5,287 nt of DNA from an uncultured Methanobacteriaceae archaeon (GTDB taxonomy: Archaea; Methanobacteriota; Methanobacteria; Methanobacteriales; Methanobacteriaceae). This document shows positions 3,845 through 5,287 of the stretch, one piece after another (positions within the stretch are counted from its first letter, which is position 1; each line of letters starts with the position of its first letter). Where the stretch lies: positions 1-5,287 of the forward strand of contig CAMYKT010000055.1 of assembly GCA_947259185.1 (NCBI GenBank). The letters are read 5' to 3'. The notes below the pieces were generated by a model. It was not told the DNA's origin, did no database searches, and was given only the letters and a program-made list of their open reading frames with translations. A program made the position numbers and the translations under genes.

Positions 3845-5224
3845 ATGAGTGATATTTGCCCTGATTTAGAGGATATAACCCGCAAGATAAGGGACTATAT
3901 TGAAAGCCAGAGGAGGCCTTCTACCCAAATAAAGGGGGAAGTGGTGGAATTAAATCCCCTGCAAAACACCCTGCGATTACTAATTAAAAAAAATTATGAT
4001 TTTTACCCTGGGGCCCTGGTACTCCTGGATGAGGATTTTGCCACGGTAATGGATTATTATGGTCCCCACCTGATTTTAAATTATAAAAAAATCCATACCC
4101 TAACATTGAATCAGAAAGTCATAGTTGATACTGATTCAATAAACCTTATTTTAGAAAAACTACAAAGGACCATAGAAAAAATTGAAGAAAACCGGTTAAA
4201 TGAAGATAATAAGAGAATTCTAAAATTTTTAACTAAAAAAGGCCGGCCCCAATATGACCCTTCGGATATAAATTATATTGCTCCTCATTTGAATAACCGG
4301 CAACAGGATGCGGTAAAAAAATCCCTGGCAGCAAATGATTTTCATTTAATTATCGGACCCCCGGGGACAGGTAAAACCACGGTTATAAGAGAAATTGTAC
4401 ACCAAAAGGTGCAAAGTGGAGATAGAGTACTTGTAACTGCCTGGACTAATAGTTCGGTGGATAATATACTGGAGAAACTGGATTTAGTAGGAGAAAGAGT
4501 ACTGCGTCTGGGTAGTTTAAGTGAAATATCAAGACCGGTGCGGCACCTGGCACTCCAGGAGCAAAGGAAAAAACATCCCCAATGGGCTCAGGTTATAGAA
4601 TGGGATGAAAAGATACAAAATACATTCCGGGCCATGAAAGACCAGGTGAGTGAAGATAAAAAAATTCAAAAGCAGATTAATGTTTTAAGGTCCCAGATTT
4701 TTAATTTTAGAAATATAATATACCGCCTAAACCATGAGAAAAAGGAGCTAATTCCAGTTAAAACCACTTACCCCCACCAGGATAATCCTGAATCTGAAAT
4801 TTTGATTATAGAAAAAGAAATGCGTCTTAAAAAGGAAGAAGCAGACCATTATCATCAACTGGCCGGCCATATACTTGAGTTAGGGGAACTGGAAGGAGAA
4901 CTTCCAGATGGTGATACTTTTTATGCCCTGGAAGCTGAATTAAAGAAATTAAAATCTAAAAAAGTTATAAAAAAGGTTTACTCTATTTTTAATTCTTCCA
5001 AGTATCAGGAATTTGAAAGAGAGTTACAAAAAAAGGATAAGTCCTACCAGGAAATGGTTACCACTTACCAGGGTTACTGGGAGGCCCATGATTTACTGGA
5101 GGGTGAGCTGGGAAAATTATATCCCCAGGGCGAGGGAGATTTAATAGGTGATGCGGTTAATTCCCAGCTGGATCTTTTAAAGTTCCATGAATCGTTTTTA
5201 GATTTAAAAAAAGTTGAAATTTAA
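3845..5224 (+). CDS. N-terminal part of an SF1 (IGHMBP2/Dna2-like, COG1112) helicase ended by an in-frame TAA
   Basis: This 459-aa frame begins a superfamily 1B DNA/RNA helicase. Residues about 28-95 form a beta-rich N-terminal module (IKGEVVELNPLQNTLRLLIK...). The Q-motif region is LNNRQQDAVKKSL (149-161), Walker A is G171-P-P-G-T-G-K-T-T179, motif Ia is VLVTAWTNSSVDNILEKL (195-212), and VLRLGS (219-224) is typical of Upf1-like helicases. Residues about 240-459 are charged, coiled-coil-like insertion sequence. The frame then ends, so Walker B (DExx), motifs III-VI and the second RecA domain are missing; intact relatives are usually well over 600 aa. The same frame stays open after the TAA to the window end, suggesting a nonsense mutation, a sequencing error or a split gene. 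As it stands this product could bind but probably not hydrolyse ATP. It lies 128 bp after the PLD gene on the same strand and may act with it. Confidence 0.8.
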   Translation: MSDICPDLEDITRKIRDYIESQRRPSTQIKGEVVELNPLQNTLRLLIKKNYDFYPGALVLLDEDFATVMDYYGPHLILNYKKIHTLTLNQKVIVDTDSINLILEKLQRTIEKIEENRLNEDNKRILKFLTKKGRPQYDPSDINYIAPHLNNRQQDAVKKSLAANDFHLIIGPPGTGKTTVIREIVHQKVQSGDRVLVTAWTNSSVDNILEKLDLVGERVLRLGSLSEISRPVRHLALQEQRKKHPQWAQVIEWDEKIQNTFRAMKDQVSEDKKIQKQINVLRSQIFNFRNIIYRLNHEKKELIPVKTTYPHQDNPESEILIIEKEMRLKKEEADHYHQLAGHILELGELEGELPDGDTFYALEAELKKLKSKKVIKKVYSIFNSSKYQEFERELQKKDKSYQEMVTTYQGYWEAHDLLEGELGKLYPQGEGDLIGDAVNSQLDLLKFHESFLDLKKVEI

Positions 5225-5287
5225 TTAGAATCTGCCCGTATTACTGATAAACTCTTATTAGAATCTTATTATCACTATCACCAGTCA
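5225..5287 (+). pseudogene. In-frame continuation of the helicase past the TAA (runs off the window)
   Basis: Directly after the TAA at 5222-5224 the same frame encodes LESARITDKLLLESYY and then HYHQS without another stop, while the other two forward frames stop within about 40 bases. The composition fits the charged helical insertion just before the DExx domain in this helicase family. It is most likely the rest of the same gene, separated by a single stop codon. The end cannot be seen. Confidence 0.55.

Noticed and set aside
5222..5224. Recoded stop codon (pyrrolysine) in the helicase
   Set aside because: The codon is TAA; pyrrolysine is inserted at TAG.

Overview
The window is AT-rich chromosomal DNA that looks like a euryarchaeal methanogen, most likely Methanobacteriales (Methanobacterium or a relative). 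This rests on archaeal-style A/T-rich boxes upstream of genes, GGAGGT/GAGGT/GGTGA ribosome-binding sites, T-run terminators without clear hairpins, and protein types familiar from that order: an AI-2E-family permease, a small Arg-rich SHOCT protein, a ~58-residue winged-helix protein, a HemK2-like methyltransferase and an IGHMBP2/Dna2-like helicase. The taxonomic call is an inference; no rRNA or other marker gene is present.

Layout. (1) 1-145 is an AT-rich leader with a possible promoter. (2) 146-1138 (+) encodes an AI-2E-family membrane protein. (3) 1139-1266 is a convergent intergenic stretch with T-runs on both strands. (4) 1267-1494 (-) encodes a 75-aa SHOCT-like protein with an Arg-rich N-terminus. 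(5) 1495-1757 is a divergent control region with two inverted repeats, one of them with perfect 11-bp arms. (6) 1758-1934 (+) encodes a 58-aa winged-helix protein. (7) 1986-2546 (-) encodes a HemK2/PrmC-like methyltransferase whose NPPY motif is replaced by NLSQ. (8) 2547-2990 is a 444-bp gene-poor stretch holding a 42-bp tandem repeat (about 2.5 copies), a T9 run, a small hairpin/dyad and a promoter. (9) 2991-3716 (+) encodes a coiled-coil plus single-HKD phospholipase-D-type protein. (10) 3845-5224 (+) encodes the N-terminal part of a superfamily 1 helicase. It has a good Walker A motif but stops at a TAA before the DExx box, and the same frame stays open to the window end.

The most interesting part is the right half. 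A PLD-family nuclease-like gene lies directly upstream of a COG1112-type SF1 helicase. That pairing recalls the Mokosh anti-phage systems, although no kinase domain is visible and a DNA- or RNA-repair role is equally possible. A rare C-rich motif (CCCCCTTAT) occurs three times in the noncoding DNA in front of these two genes, hinting at shared control. The left half is ordinary housekeeping or accessory content, apart from the small divergent SHOCT/winged-helix pair and its palindromic control region.
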